Assembly: GCA_022453515.1 (NCBI GenBank)
Contig: JAJNNY010000006.1
Coordinates: 372,001 to 436,000, forward strand
DNA: 64,000 nt
Direction of reading: 5' to 3'
DNA from: Astrocystis sublimbata
Lineage: Eukaryota > Ascomycota > Sordariomycetes > Xylariales > Xylariaceae
Shown here: positions 45,104 through 57,174 of the stretch, piece after piece
How the letters are laid out: each line of letters starts with the position of its first letter
Position numbering within the stretch: position 1 is the first letter of the stretch
Translations under genes and position numbers: made by a program
The notes under the pieces: model-generated
Told to the model about the DNA's origin: nothing
Database searches by the model: none
Seen by the model: only the letters and a program-made list of their open reading frames with translations

Positions 45104-46506
45104 ATCTACAGAACGTATCGTCGGTATACTTGAGGGCATGTTTCTGCCACGGTAGAGGTAGCAATTATACTGGATGCCGGGACATCAACCCACTGCGACT
45201 GCAATTTTGTCCTAATAGAATGGATGGACAGTGCTACTCACATTCCTCATACAATATTCAAAAGGATATCAGAACGTGGGCCAACCATAGATTTCTGGGT
45301 CAAATGTCCCCGTTGGCGAAACTCTTGGGTGGTTGCAGACCATTCTTGTAAGGAAAAAGCAGTGGTATCACCTAACACGCCGATGGGCTGAAGGAGCAGA
45401 CCAAAAGACGTCGCGTTGAATTCGTGCTGCGACAGGGATATGGTCATTAATGAAGCCATATTTGCGTGGATATGTTCACAGTATGGGGTGCTGAGAATCG
45501 AAACATGTTTTGTTCGGTCTCTCGATAAATTCTAAACTCATGATGGATGTGGGGTCATTGGGATGAGAGAACATGACAGGGGGGATGTACTGTAGAATTA
45601 CTCTTGCCATACTGTAGCGATTACTGTGTCATATCACGAAAGTCGGCAAGGCCCGGCGCTTCTGGCCGGCCGGGAGCAGGCCTCATGCGCAACCCGTGAT
45701 ATTTTCGGCAAGTTGCGAACTAGTCGTTGGTCTGCATGATAGTGGATGGCCTCGGTCTCGAACCTTCAAAGCGATCAAAGCGAACTAAATATACATCGAT
45801 GATCTTTTCTTTGGACAGCTGCTAGCATGCACCAATCTAAAATAATAATAAAACATCCAGGAGGGCTATCGTGGTCACAGAAGGCAGCGGCTTTCAACAA
45901 TGTCCTCGACCCAATACCTAGTGGCTAAAGTAGTATAGATCAGCACCAGACTAGGTCACTTAGTGCCCGCGCGCCAAGTAGACATGAAGGGGGATGCCGT
46001 CCGTAAATGGTTGAGTCATCAATTCAGCTGAATATCAACCACCCACCCTATCCCGAGATCTCTCTGAAGACACGCTACTGGTATCGTATCCTTGCTTGCC
46101 GGCATTGAATCAATAACAACATTGAAACAAATCAGACATCTAGCCAGCTGGCGTGGATTTGACCAAACGGAAAATTTTCGCGGAACCGGCAAAGCCCGTA
46201 TCAAGCTCGGAGGGAGAAATAGGGTGATCCTCAGTCACGTCACTGTAGTCCTGGACCTCACACCACGTTCCCAATTTTCATACAACATCCCAATCCTGGG
46301 TCCGATCGGTCCTATTCGGGCTCGCGTTCTGCGGCGCCACTTTTATATACACATTCGAGTCGTCCAGCCTTACCTTTAAATCATATATAAGACATTGGGC
46401 CATCAGACGGAGAGGCGAGAAGTTGATTGTTGCTCATCAACGCACTTGACACTGCTCACTTGACCCTTATTGACTCCATTGCCTATTCCCATCCATTCCC
46501 ATTCCC
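45104..46506. other. Intergenic region left of the F-box gene
   Basis: About 1.4 kb with no supported gene. Near the F-box start there are TATA-like strings (TTTTATATACAC near 46341 and CATATATAAGAC near 46383), 120-165 bp before the ATG, and a CCATTCCCATTCCCATG tract that runs into the start. Confidence 0.6.
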
Positions 46507-47495
46507 ATGTCTTGCGTCATGGCTCAACATATCGACTCCTTCGATACGCTCCCCAACGAGGTATGTCAGCCTCTGACACCATCGCTGCGCCAACTTTTGC
46601 TGACCGCAACCAAAGCTCATCCTCAACGTGTTGGACAACCTTCCCACTCGTTCGCTGTTACCACTTGCTGCTGTTTCCCGCCGGCTCCACGCGCTTGTTG
46701 GCCGTCTTCACTACTACAGACTCGTCGAGGCCATAGAATTGCAGGATCGCGAACTGATCTTGGAGAGTTATCATCCTAGTGATAGGTTGTCAACACCCTC
46801 CCTATTCTGCAAGTACTTAGGTACCGATGGAATGTCTGAAGCTGGTGAAGACGCCAACATGGAAGATATGAATCAGCTCTATTCGAGATTCAAGCCCTTC
46901 CTTGGTGATGAAAACCGCCGCCCCCGTGCTCGTCGACCTACCACTCGTGTCATCGAAGGCCTAGAAGAGCCTCTGGCCGCCGAGGTTCCATCTTACGATG
47001 TGAATCTTGACGCGGGCGATCTCTTCGCTCAACTCTGCGCGGTGACGAATCTGGTCAAGGTAGGACCGAGACGAGGCCTATTTCTCAGCATAGACAATGT
47101 CGCCGACGGCGTCATTAGGGTATGGCGTGAGTGGCTTCGAGAACAAGCGGAGCGATGCGCCACAGAACAGCAGCAAGTGGAACACACCTGTCCTAGCGAT
47201 TCCTCGATTCTCTGGATAGACGCATCCAAGAATGTCGGAGTGAAATTCCGCGTCTTGCCAAGAGAAGAGGCGCAAACGCCCGTTCTCCTAAGCCGGGATG
47301 AAGAACCCCCAGTGTCGTACACGCTCGAATACCAAGGTCAGTCTCAGCAACTCGATCTTGGAAATAGTATCGAATACTCATATGAAAGCAGAGTTGCTTG
47401 TACGGACCAACAGACTGCTGCTCACCCTCGAAGACTCCGAAGCTCAGCAAGTCGCACACGCAGGTAAAGCAATCGTCATTGCCTCCTATATCTGA
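46507..47495 (+). CDS. F-box domain protein
   Basis: Exons 46507-46560, 46616-47336 and 47392-47495; 292 residues as modelled. The N-terminal F-box is assembled by the first splice: FDTLPNE joined to LILNVLDNLPTRSLLPLAAV, then SRRLHALVGRLHYYRL, the usual F-box pattern for binding Skp1 in SCF ubiquitin ligases. Intron 1 is 55 nt (GTATGT, branch CTGAC, acceptor AAAG); intron 2 is 55 nt (GTCAGT, acceptor GCAG) and joins YTLEYQ to ELLVRTNRLLLTLEDSEAQQ. The body (residues 60-260) is a fungal-specific substrate region with no leucine-rich or WD repeats visible. The last exon may be shortened by a further intron (donor GTAAAG at 47463, acceptor TCTAG at about 47515) giving a different last few residues. 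The start may be 46507 or 46519. Confidence 0.8.
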
Positions 47496-50414
47496 TGAGT
47501 CCTCTTCACATTCTAGTGCTAGCTTGACTGGCACGAAGAATTGGCGACGTCAACTTGCGACACTAGGTGCCACGTTGTTGGGTTGAAAAAAAGAAATCAA
47601 ACGCTTGTTGTTAGTGACGATTAGCGTGGGCCTAGAAAACGGATACTTCCTGGTTCGATCCCGAGCGGTTCTAAGAGAACAGCGCCAAGCCCAACCATCG
47701 ACGTACCGGGACGGTAGAACCCTGATTATGCGAGTTGCATAAGCTCGACTCTCACCGGATTGCCCCACGATCGCCATGATATATGGACTGGACCAGACCG
47801 ACGTCTTCTCGGAATCGCGTTTTACTAACTCGCAATCTTTAGGAGCAGTATACTTTGGCGGCAGCGATCACTACCTCCCCTGCAACAACATCATTCGCCT
47901 ACCAACCATGCCCGCCCATCCCATGATATCCAGAGTCATGCCGGTGCAGTAATATGTCTCGCACGACACTGCAACCACTCATCCGGGCTGGCCCAACATA
48001 CTTAATATATAATCAAAAATTGGGCGAATCTTAGAGCTGTCAGACGACACGGTTTGACTAAAACCACCAAAGAGAATGTAAAAGATAGAAGGTTCGAAAT
48101 GCAAAGTGGCGTCATTGGGAGGCTTGGCTCGCATCAAAAGCTTGTCTACGAAGGCGCCTGGGCGCATATTGGGTTGGAGATGACATAGATTATAGATCGA
48201 CAGCAAAACCAAAACGTTTGACACATTATGCACACCAGCCCGACCAGTACTGTGACACTCCACGCCCGAGCACGCCTTGTGGTGCTCTGGGCCTTGTCCA
48301 GGTTATCGCCTACCGGCAGATCTTCATGATCTACCTACAACCTACATGTATCACAACTCGATCGCACTCGTGCAGCAATGATACTGTGAAATGGATATAT
48401 CGTGTTATCGAAACATGAGTGCTTGATGAGCAGCCAATCTTGGTTTGAACATGCAGCCCGAAGCGGTTAATTCAATAGCACTATCCCCCTCCCTCCCTCT
48501 CGAGCCTCTCCCTCCATCATCTGTTCTTACCTTGGTCCCTACAACAAGAGGTTTGCAACGTTGCGACTTGGAGTAATTGCTCGAAATATCGGTGAGAAAA
48601 GTTCGCGATTTTGTCAGCCAGGGAGAATAGCGCGAAACACGGTCGAACTCTCGGTCTTTCGACATTCTCGCTGTGATCGTGCCATTCCAGTTAGACGAGT
48701 CGGCACACCGCAAGGCTCGGAATGGCGCGCCAGCAAGCATACGACACTCCCAAGGTTACCGTTCCTGCATTAGCCCTACCAGACCCCTACCAGACCCCTA
48801 CCACAAGACACAAAATACGAGTACAAAATACACAAAACCCGACAAGGTCTCGCCCCCGGCATGTGTCTCCGGCCTAGCCCGCCAGGGCTAGAGTTACGGG
48901 TGGCTAGGGATTAGTCACTTCAGTTGCAGGAGCGGTGGATCGCCATTGGGTCTCTCTTTAATTGAAGCCACTCCTCTTTTGGCAGAGACAGACGCGGCTC
49001 GGCGCTCGCTCTTTGTCGCAAAAGCCGTTCGTCAACCTCTCTTATCTTAGATTGAGGTCATCTCCCTCTCTCTCACTTCTCGTTGCCGCATCCTTCGAAT
49101 CTAGAAAATCTCTGTCCCGTAAATATCCGGCATCTTGCGAACACAGCGAAACTAACAGTAAGACGGGACTCGCTCGAATCGACTCGCTTCAAGAGCAAGT
49201 CCAGGGTCGACTCTTCCCGGCGAGAAAGGTACCACTCCCTCCAGTGCGTACCCACGCGTGGATCATGCCTCAGGCGAGTTTCATACTCCAATAAGAGCCA
49301 CGGTTGACAGCCAGGGTTCGGGCCCCAACCCGGGCACCCAGGTCTTTTAATGGAGATGTCAAGCCGTCTTCATTGGTTGAACTCGGATGACTGGGTGGCA
49401 TTTTCAATTGGCGAGGAGAAGACTTCTGGCATTTGCTGTATCTGATGTGCGCACGGACTGTGCCGGATGGCGAACAGCACCGCGAGCAACGAACCTGCTG
49501 TTCCGTGGTTCATACTGTAACCCTTAAGCTTTCATCAGGACCGATTTTGGATGGGCCGGGAAGGATTGTAGGACTCTCGACGCCATGCCCGGTATGGTGC
49601 TGCAGATGGCACTCAACCCAGCTATGTACGATTTTCAATACCCGGAAATCAAACTCTTCTTGAGGTATAAATGGATGGGAAACATAGAAAGTCCTGATCC
49701 CCACGAGCCGTGTTGCAAACAGACTTCAATCGTGGATGCGATCTTAATTATAGAATTCTGCCGTGTAGTATATCTTATGTACCCAGATATTGTTGCGTTG
49801 GGCGCAATGAGAAACACAATGCAGAGGTTTGTGATGACGATGCTTATGCGTCGTCTCTACCGAACCTTTTTGGTTTCCTGCCCATCAGATGTACGCAAGG
49901 ATATCTAGATTGCTCCAGCGTAGGAGGCGAGGGAGGTCGGTCGGTATTTGCTCTTTGTAACCGAAGGGGAGGGAGGACTGAAACATGTCACCCAGCTGCG
50001 ATGAGCCCGCCAAGGAGGTCGAGGTGATCTCGTGCAACTCCCCTGTCGGTTGCTGGCTTCTTTGGGGGTCATGCTACCAAGGGATCAACGCCGTCGCAGC
50101 TCTCACCTCTGAAAGCCGGCTTCACTAATTCACATTCTGTATTTCTACACGCAGTCTGTCATTACCTACCACTAATTCCCGATTTCGCTTCTTCGAAGTT
50201 GACCTTCGCGGCCTGGTTGCCTTTTGTAAAATTTATCATACTGTTTAATTTTTTCTTTCCCTGTCGACGAGGAATCTCGCCTGGCTGCTCTGAGTCTCTA
50301 CGGTACTCTCGCATATCCGCCGGGGAAAACATATCGCTGTTGTGGTGACTGGCAAATCGATTGCTGTGTTTGATCGTGGAGGTGGAAGAAATTTAGGGGA
50401 TAATACGCAGAGCC
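47496..50414. other. Intergenic region between the F-box gene and the MFS gene
   Basis: About 2.9 kb without a gene I can support. A GGTTCGATCCC string at 47652-47662 resembles a tRNA T-loop but the other arms do not fold. A short tandem repeat lies at 48774-48802. A 108-codon plus frame at 49585-49908 is unrecognisable. The final 200 bp form the MFS promoter. Confidence 0.55.
48774..48802. repeat. Short tandem repeat, unit AGACCCCTACC
   Basis: A partial copy followed by two full 11-bp copies. No gene is affected. Confidence 0.8.
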
Positions 50415-52428
50415 ATGTCAGCTAGACCCGAGTCAGACGCGTCGGCTCTCGACATCGCGCAGATTGAGAAGAGCTTTCCGGCACCTCCGAAGTCGAGCCA
50501 TGGCAGCGGCGTCGATAAATCTCTACCGCCATTGCCGCTAATGGCGGATATCGAAAAGGCCGCAGAAGAGACAGCTGCTACACAGACAAATAGCAACACA
50601 ACAAGAACAGGAACGAACGTCAAAAGATGGACGCCGAGAATCGCGGGATCCGAAAAGGAGCTGCCACTACCACTTGGTATATCGACATGGAAGTCCCCAA
50701 GACCACTATCGAAAGACGAGCCAAGACCCACGACGGCGACTACGTACACCAGCATCGACCCGAAGCGCAATCTGAAGTATGGAGTTGGTAAATACACTAC
50801 GATAGAATTGTCACCTCAGCCGAGTGAGGACCCAGAAGATCCCTTGGTATGAATCGATCCTAAGCTATGGACCATAACCCAGTCAGTGCTGATAATGATT
50901 TCAGAACTGGCCGCTGTGGAAGAAAAATCTCAATTTCGCCGCACTAGTATCTATGGTGGCCATTGTTGGCGCGATGAAAACCGCGCTGGTCAGCGTTCAC
51001 AGTGTTATCGCAGAAGACGAAGGCATCGACTACACAGCAGCAGTCGCCTTAACGGCTGCACCATTAATAATCTCAGCCGTGACAGGGATGGCGTGCACGA
51101 TAATAGGAAGAATATGGGGGAAACGGCCAGTTTACCTCGTTTCGATGGTGCTACTGTTCATTGGTTGTGCGTGGAACACCAACACAAGAGGGCAATTCGC
51201 GCAGGATATGGCTGCAAGAGTATTCCAAGGACTAGGCTGGGGCGCTTTCGACACACTGGTGTTGGGGTCGATCTTGGACACATATTTCGTATGGCCCCTG
51301 TATCAACGCTCAATTATACAGCTTTAACTGACACCTTTCTAGGAACATGAACGTCAACCCAAGATCTTGATATATCATGCTATATCCTTCGGCTCGACGT
51401 GGGGCACACCCCTATTCGGTGGCGCCGTATCGATGGCCGCTCGGGGGTTTTTAACGCAGTTCGAAGTTCTCACTGTGTTTATGGTGCTTTTAATGCCCTT
51501 GGTCGTTTTGGGCGCTCCTGAAACAACCTATAAGCGGTCGAGCTTCGACGATCAAGACGCTTTCCCGATGCTAACTCGATCTCTATCGAGATTGCCGACA
51601 ATAACGCTTACCAAAGACGCCGCACTGCAGTACCTTCGGTCTGTGGATTTCCAGTCGTACAAGGCCATCATTATAGACCGAGAACTCCTCCTGCAGGCGC
51701 CCCGAGCAGCATTAGCACCGTCGACGATACTCCTCTTCGCTATTACACTACTTCCATATGTCACTCTCTGGGGCCTTTATAGCTCCCTTTCCTTGCTTTT
51801 CTCACCCCAACCTTACAAGCTCGATGAAACGTCTATTGGACTGATATCTTTCGCCCCTTTACTGTTCGGAACCACCGCGGTAGCTGGGATTCCTCTACTG
51901 CTTCGCAAGAGGTACTTCACCCGCACGCTTCATCTCGTTGTGCTCGTCGTCGGCACTGCCTTCGCTCTGATCGGCATCCTCGGCTTCGGATTATACATCG
52001 TGGGTACGGCAGGACCCGATCACACCTTTGCCACAATGGATAGCATAAGCTTTCCCGTCATCTCATTTCTTCTTGGATTCCTCGCTCTTGGATCTGCTGC
52101 TCTAGACAGCACGATATATCCATTGGTGGAGCAGTCGACGGCCTTTACCTCCCCAAATATGAACACCGCTCTCCGGAACATTGCCGATATGCACACCGGA
52201 CTGGCCGTTCTGCGAAAGCTTGTCGCGGGAATCTTCATCCTCGGCCTGCCGAGTGCTTTCAGGGCGCTGGATGGACTCCAGAACTCCGCTATCGGAATGG
52301 ATTTCGTTCAGCTATTTGTTACAGCCGCCGTTGCTACTGTCCACTACAAATTTGGCGAGCATGTGAGACGGCTCGACGGACAGGTGATGGGTCTTGTGGA
52401 TCTGGGTAGTTTCTTTGATTCGGATTAA
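50415..52428 (+). CDS. Major facilitator superfamily transporter
   Basis: Exons 50415-50846, 50905-51288 and 51343-52428; 633 residues. Both introns are short (58 and 54 nt; acceptors TTTCAG and TTCTAG) and phase 0. Exon 1 is a 144-residue cytosolic Ser/Pro-rich N terminus ending EDPEDPL; splicing then gives NWPLWKKNLNF, the DPLNWPxW signature typical of fungal drug:H+ antiporter-like MFS proteins. TM2-TM3 loop motif A is GRIWGKRPVYLVS. About 12 hydrophobic segments follow, with a central cytosolic loop after VVLGAPETTYKR that separates the two six-helix halves. The substrate cannot be told. The next genes to the right are a GNAT enzyme and a flavoprotein, which is compatible with export of a modified small molecule but does not prove it. 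Confidence 0.9.
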
Positions 52429-54478
52429 TACGAATGACTGTCTGGCTGGCTACACAGCCTCGACGATGTTCGATGCCGCTCGCTTGCTGTCACATTATCC
52501 TCTAATTGGTAATGCAAATTTTCTAATTTAAACTTTCGTGATCTGAGATATGTGGTATTGGTTATGAGCCCTGACGGACTGTGTCAGAGAATAGACCCAG
52601 TGAACTGTCATCCATGACGTAAATGTCATTCACCCTCCATTTTCTCTTGCAGAATCTCACTGTCGTTACTCAAGCCTATCGTTGGTTGTCGTATCATCCA
52701 GGTCGCAGACGCACTTTGAGAGAACGTCAGCCAACCCGTAGCAACTGGCTTTTGTCGACACATACATACTGTATTCAATACTGCTACGTGTGTCTGCCTG
52801 AGAACGATTAACACAATCGTCTCCCAATACGCGCACTCATATTCAAAGCCGCACATTACTCCAAAAGCCACAACTGAGAAAGGCCGGGCATAAAATCAAT
52901 CGACGATGATCGTCGCATTACTGCGAATACTAGAAACAGCGTGAAACATGTGCATGCTAAGCTGACGGAGTTGATAGGTGCGTATTGTCGTTCTAGCCTA
53001 GAAGTCAGGCGGCATTCTGCACCCATACCACATGGCTCTCGAGGCTTTTCTCACTCGTTGCGCAATATCACTTGATCGTGGTGTTGTCAGAATTGTTTGA
53101 TCGTGATCTACCCTTTGATACCTACATCGTAGGACTACGAGGCACCTATCTTCTCCCGGGCCGCCTCCTCCATTTTGGGTCGCATCGGCGAGCTCGAGGG
53201 GCCAAATATTATTTCCCCCTTTAAGGCTCTAAGTGTATGTGACTGACGCAGGACACTGAGGATAGTTATAAAAGCACTCCGCTCCCTCTTCAAGATATAG
53301 ATGGATGATTGGTGCCTCGAAGTTGCATGTACAATATATCGTAAGGCTGCATGCGGCTCAACAATCTCGGGCGGTTCTTCTTCGCAGTGCCGTCATCACT
53401 CCAAGGGTAGATTAGGTAATGAGTGTCGGTCTTGTTGCATACGACCTCTTAAACTTTATTCAGAAAATGGAGGAGTTACACCAACTGATATAGCACCTTG
53501 CTTTGTTCAACCCCCCGGTTGAATCTTTCGGGGCGGCATATGTCTCACGTCTCAATCCAAATATTGAAAGCTACCCATGTTGAAATTTCGTGGTGCCCCC
53601 AGTTGTAGGAGCGCGATCCTTCTTTTCGCCAGAAACCAGCCCCCCTTTCCACCCAAGTGGACGGGGAATTGCGATCATAGAATTACAATCAATTCGTATC
53701 GGGGAGAACTACTGGAAGCCCCTTAAATGCAACCAATTTATCGACTTGGTCCAAACCAACCGGATATTGCTAGGCTCCGCGGTACCGAATCCCGCAACGT
53801 CGGACCGCACGAGACGGGTTATGTTGTGGCTGCTGCGGTGCCCGTCGGAGGACCCTAGGCACCGTTGCGGCGCTATAAGTGTAGCGAAGAAGGGGTCTTG
53901 GAATGACTGAAAACGGCGCATGGGTCGTCCATGTTTTTTTCTTTTTCGCATTGGGGATACCTCGGGCAAGTATACTCAACAATCATGAACTTACCTAGGT
54001 AGCTAATTATATCGAGATAAGTCATTGTTGGGCCCGATTCATATTTGCGGCTGCGGGCTTGAATCTGGGCGCCGTATAAGTGAAGGATGTTTCGGTCCCG
54101 AAGGCAGGACAAAGCAGCGGGAAGTATTGGCAACCTTGGAACCTGGGCCACCTGTATGTATACTGTGCAAATGGCTATAGATACCTGGGTCGGTTTTTAC
54201 TTACTGAGTAACTGCTGTTTGACTATTCGACTTCACGGTCGCACTTAGCTTTGGACAATACCATACTTTAGAGCGGGTTAGCACCCGTCCCCGTTTATCT
54301 CTTAAATCGATACAAGATTGTCACGTCACATACCTACACAAATAAGTAGACTATCAGCCTCCCAGCTTTTCTATTTGCTTGCCTTTCTTCAATCAAAAAA
54401 GAGTCACATGGGAATCTGGAACCCAATTTCGCGTTCATTTGCTACCTCTGCCCAAGCGAGCTAGGCCAAGGCGAAATC
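52429..54478. other. Intergenic region between the MFS and GNAT genes
   Basis: About 2 kb without a supported gene. It includes a short uORF-like frame at 54409-54465 before the GNAT start. Frames at 53590-53910 (106 codons) and on the minus strand opposite it show no recognisable protein. Confidence 0.6.
54409..54465 (+). other. Possible upstream ORF of the GNAT gene
   Basis: An ATG 70 bp before the GNAT start opens an 18-codon frame (MGIWNPISRSFATSAQAS) that stops 13 bp before the main ATG and is in a different frame. If the transcript starts upstream of 54409, it could dampen translation of the main frame. Confidence 0.35.
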
Positions 54479-55174
54479 ATGAAAGACGACACTATCTTCA
54501 CCATCGGTGCTCCCATTCCCTCAGGAGCAGATGCCACAAGCCCACAACCACGTCACATCAATGCTGCGAAAAGAGCAGACATCCAAATCCCGGCACCATC
54601 AGCAGCAACGGACCGAGCACTCGTCGCAGAGCTAACACGTCTTGTAAACGACGTCTATGCCGAGGCCGAGGGCACTATCTACAAGAACGCCTTTGAGCGG
54701 ACGTCGGCCCCGCAGATTGAGGACCACCTGCGCGCGGGCGAGCTCGCTGTGGCTTTTCTAGATTCCACACATGTCGACGCAAAAGTCAGCCCGCTACAGT
54801 CAGATAGCGGGCCATCCTCTCTCGGGACGCCAGTAGGATGCGTCTGCATCAAGCAAGTCGCCCCCACCGTAGGTGAATTCGGCATGCTCGCTGTGGAACC
54901 AACGTATCGCGGGACCGGACTTGGCCGAGACCTCGTGGTCTTCGCCGAAGAGAGATGCCGGCGAGACCTGGGCCTCGCTGTCATGAGACTAGAGCTACTC
55001 GTCCCCCAGCACTTCGAGCATGCTGGCAAAACGCGCCTGCAGGTCTGGTATACGCGCTTGGGATACGTCATGACCAGGCTCGCCGATTTTGGCATAGAGT
55101 TCCCGAAGCTCAATGCGCTGCTCGCTGGCCCTACTGAGTTTCGCATTTTCGAAAAACAATTAGTTGCTGGATGA
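54479..55174 (+). CDS. GNAT-family N-acetyltransferase
   Basis: A single exon, 231 residues. GNAT enzymes transfer an acetyl group from acetyl-CoA to an amine. The acetyl-CoA-binding motif A is clear at about residues 134-158: FGMLAVEPTYRGTGLGRDLV then VFAEERCRRDLG, with the R/Q-x-x-G-x-G/A-type pyrophosphate loop RGTGLG. It is preceded by a beta strand with CVCIKQV and followed by RLELLVPQHF, LQVWYTRLGYV and a C terminus ending FRIFEKQL. The substrate is unknown; the moderate length and single domain do not fit the larger siderophore acyltransferases. The gene is convergent with the flavoprotein gene: their stop codons are about 265 bp apart. Confidence 0.9.
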   Translation: MKDDTIFTIGAPIPSGADATSPQPRHINAAKRADIQIPAPSAATDRALVAELTRLVNDVYAEAEGTIYKNAFERTSAPQIEDHLRAGELAVAFLDSTHVDAKVSPLQSDSGPSSLGTPVGCVCIKQVAPTVGEFGMLAVEPTYRGTGLGRDLVVFAEERCRRDLGLAVMRLELLVPQHFEHAGKTRLQVWYTRLGYVMTRLADFGIEFPKLNALLAGPTEFRIFEKQLVAG

Positions 55175-55438
55175 GAGCACGAGGGGCTTGTTTCCAGCCT
55201 ACAGCATTGCGGACGAATATGGGGGAAAGGATAGGAACTGAGGGAAATTCTTGGGATCAAAGAAAGGAGTTTGTTGTTGATTGCTGTAGAGGATTTCAAC
55301 TATAGGCATCTGAGTCGACGCATGATTGCACCCGATCTCGCTATTTTATTTACCCCTAATGCTGTTACTCCAATAACAGACGTAATCGCTATGTCAACAA
55401 ATTGTCGACGTCTAATCATCCCTAGCAGCCTTGATGGC

Positions 55439-57174
55439 CTACGCGGAGATCGCATTATTGGCTAGAGCATCAAAGCGACTGCCTCTGCCAGTAAGATAAT
55501 TGAATTTGTCTTGTGACCATTTGTCTTGGTCGCTGTTTTCCTCGGTTCCCATTATCTCCTGTATTGACCATGCAATTCTGTCAGCGCCTATTCTCGCGCC
55601 GATGAGATTATGAGCCCCCGGGCCAAGCTGCAGTGCTGCGAAACGGCCAGCCACAAACAGAGGCACATCATTCCTCCATGTCATCTTTTCGGTGATACAA
55701 GGAAAGCCACCACAAGTCTCTATCGGGTGGTCGCGACACATGGACTGCACGCAAGGCAAGGCCTCGAAGTCAGTGGTGACGCCAGTTGCGAAGTAGATAT
55801 GATCAATTGGGGGAAGCTCGGTCTGCTCTCCACTCAACGAGACAGTCCAAGTTTTAGAAACGGGATCCCACTTCTTTGTGTCGATTGTGGTATGTAGTAA
55901 CATGTTCAAACGGCCCGTGGCGATGTGCTTCTCGACGATTTTCTTGTAGTAAGGGGTGATACTGCCGCCGTTTCGAGCCCCCATGATTTTTTGACATCGG
56001 TCGTCGGCTGATTCCGAATTCCAGAATTGCGCATGCTCAATGTTGCGAAACTTCCCGACCCATTCAAGGCCGATATCGAAATGCTTGATTTTCAAAGGTC
56101 CACGCATGATCAGCCATACCTTGGAAGCCCTGCGGCGAACGGCAAGATCGGCAATCTGTGCGGATGTCAAGCCACCTCCTACAACCAACACGTTTGTTTG
56201 AGCTTTGTGTGCGATCTTCTTTTGCACATAAAGTGGTGGGAATGTCTTGATATGCATGGCGTGAGTGGCTCCCTCCATCTCCTCGTGCGTGAGCGAGCAG
56301 GGTATCTGGGGAGGATTGCCACCAATAGCCAGAACAACGATTTTGGCATAGTGAATCCCTTTGTTTGTTTTGACGGTGAAGATTTTGTGGTCGTCAGAAT
56401 ACTCCAGAACATGGCTGTAACAAATATCTTCAACCGATTCTTGTGAAATAATATCATCGCTGAGGTGGTATCGACTCGCAACGCAGTCACAGTGCGAGAA
56501 GAACAAGGGCGTCGAGGGTACTAAAACACCTTGGATTAGCAATCTTGGTCTGAGGCACCTTAAATTGAAGCTTGGAGAAGTGCCTACCGAAATAGTCTTT
56601 GCGATCTCTTTCGTCAATGGTGGGTATGTTTTGCTGCCTTCAACATGTCAGCCTTCGGACAGCTCGTTACGCTCAAGCTCGTATCTCACTGTCGTCCCAA
56701 TTTCTCCTTCTTCTTCCTCTGGTATTTGCTCAATTCTTTACCGACGCATCCATGTAGTTCCCTCAGCTCGTCGTCTCGGCCCTTCTCATAGGCGTAACAC
56801 AGCAGGCTGTCCCTTTCTGCCGGGTCGATGTGAAAGAACATAGGACTTCGGAGATGGGAAATGTCAAATGTCTTGAACATGCCTTGCCACCGTTGCATCC
56901 AGCTGGTACCGAAGCCATCGAGCGCCAGCAGATCTAATTCCGGGACAGGCGGGGCAATAGACCCTTTGCGCTGCTTGCCCTTGCCGTTCTTCTTGGCATT
57001 CGTCTTAGAGTCGCGATATTGCTTGATCCAATGGAATCGCTTGTGCTCGTCGTCGGTGAAGTTCGCTGCTGGCATCTGTTCCGAGAGGCGCGCTGCAACT
57101 CCGAGCCCACTGGGGCCGGCACCGATGATGATAACATCACGGACTTGGATGAACTTTGCTGTACCATCGGCCAT
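55439..57174 (-). CDS. FAD-dependent monooxygenase-like oxidoreductase
   Basis: Exons (minus strand) 57174-56690, 56637-56588 and 56520-55439; 538 residues. The N-terminal FAD-binding Rossmann motif is VIIIGAGPSGLGVAARL (about 14-30). A conserved block follows: LLALDGFGTSWMQRWQGMFK, then HLRSPMFFHIDPAERDSLL. The second dinucleotide-binding motif is VLVVGGGLTSAQIADLAVRR (about 290-310), probably for NAD(P)H, and near the C terminus ATGV and GPGAHNLIGARIGADRI close the FAD site. Exon 2 is only 50 nt but is required: it supplies NIPTIDERDRKDYF, which joins to VPSTPLFFSHC. Introns are 52 nt (donor GTGAGA, branch CTGAC) and 67 nt (donor GTAGGC, branch CTAAT, acceptor TTTAG). The pattern resembles the flavin monooxygenases related to lysine/ornithine N-hydroxylases, but the substrate is not known. 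Confidence 0.88.

Noticed and set aside
47600..47780. tRNA-like GGTTCGATCCC box and nearby stems
   Set aside because: The T-stem does not pair well, no acceptor stem or anticodon loop with U33 can be placed on either strand.
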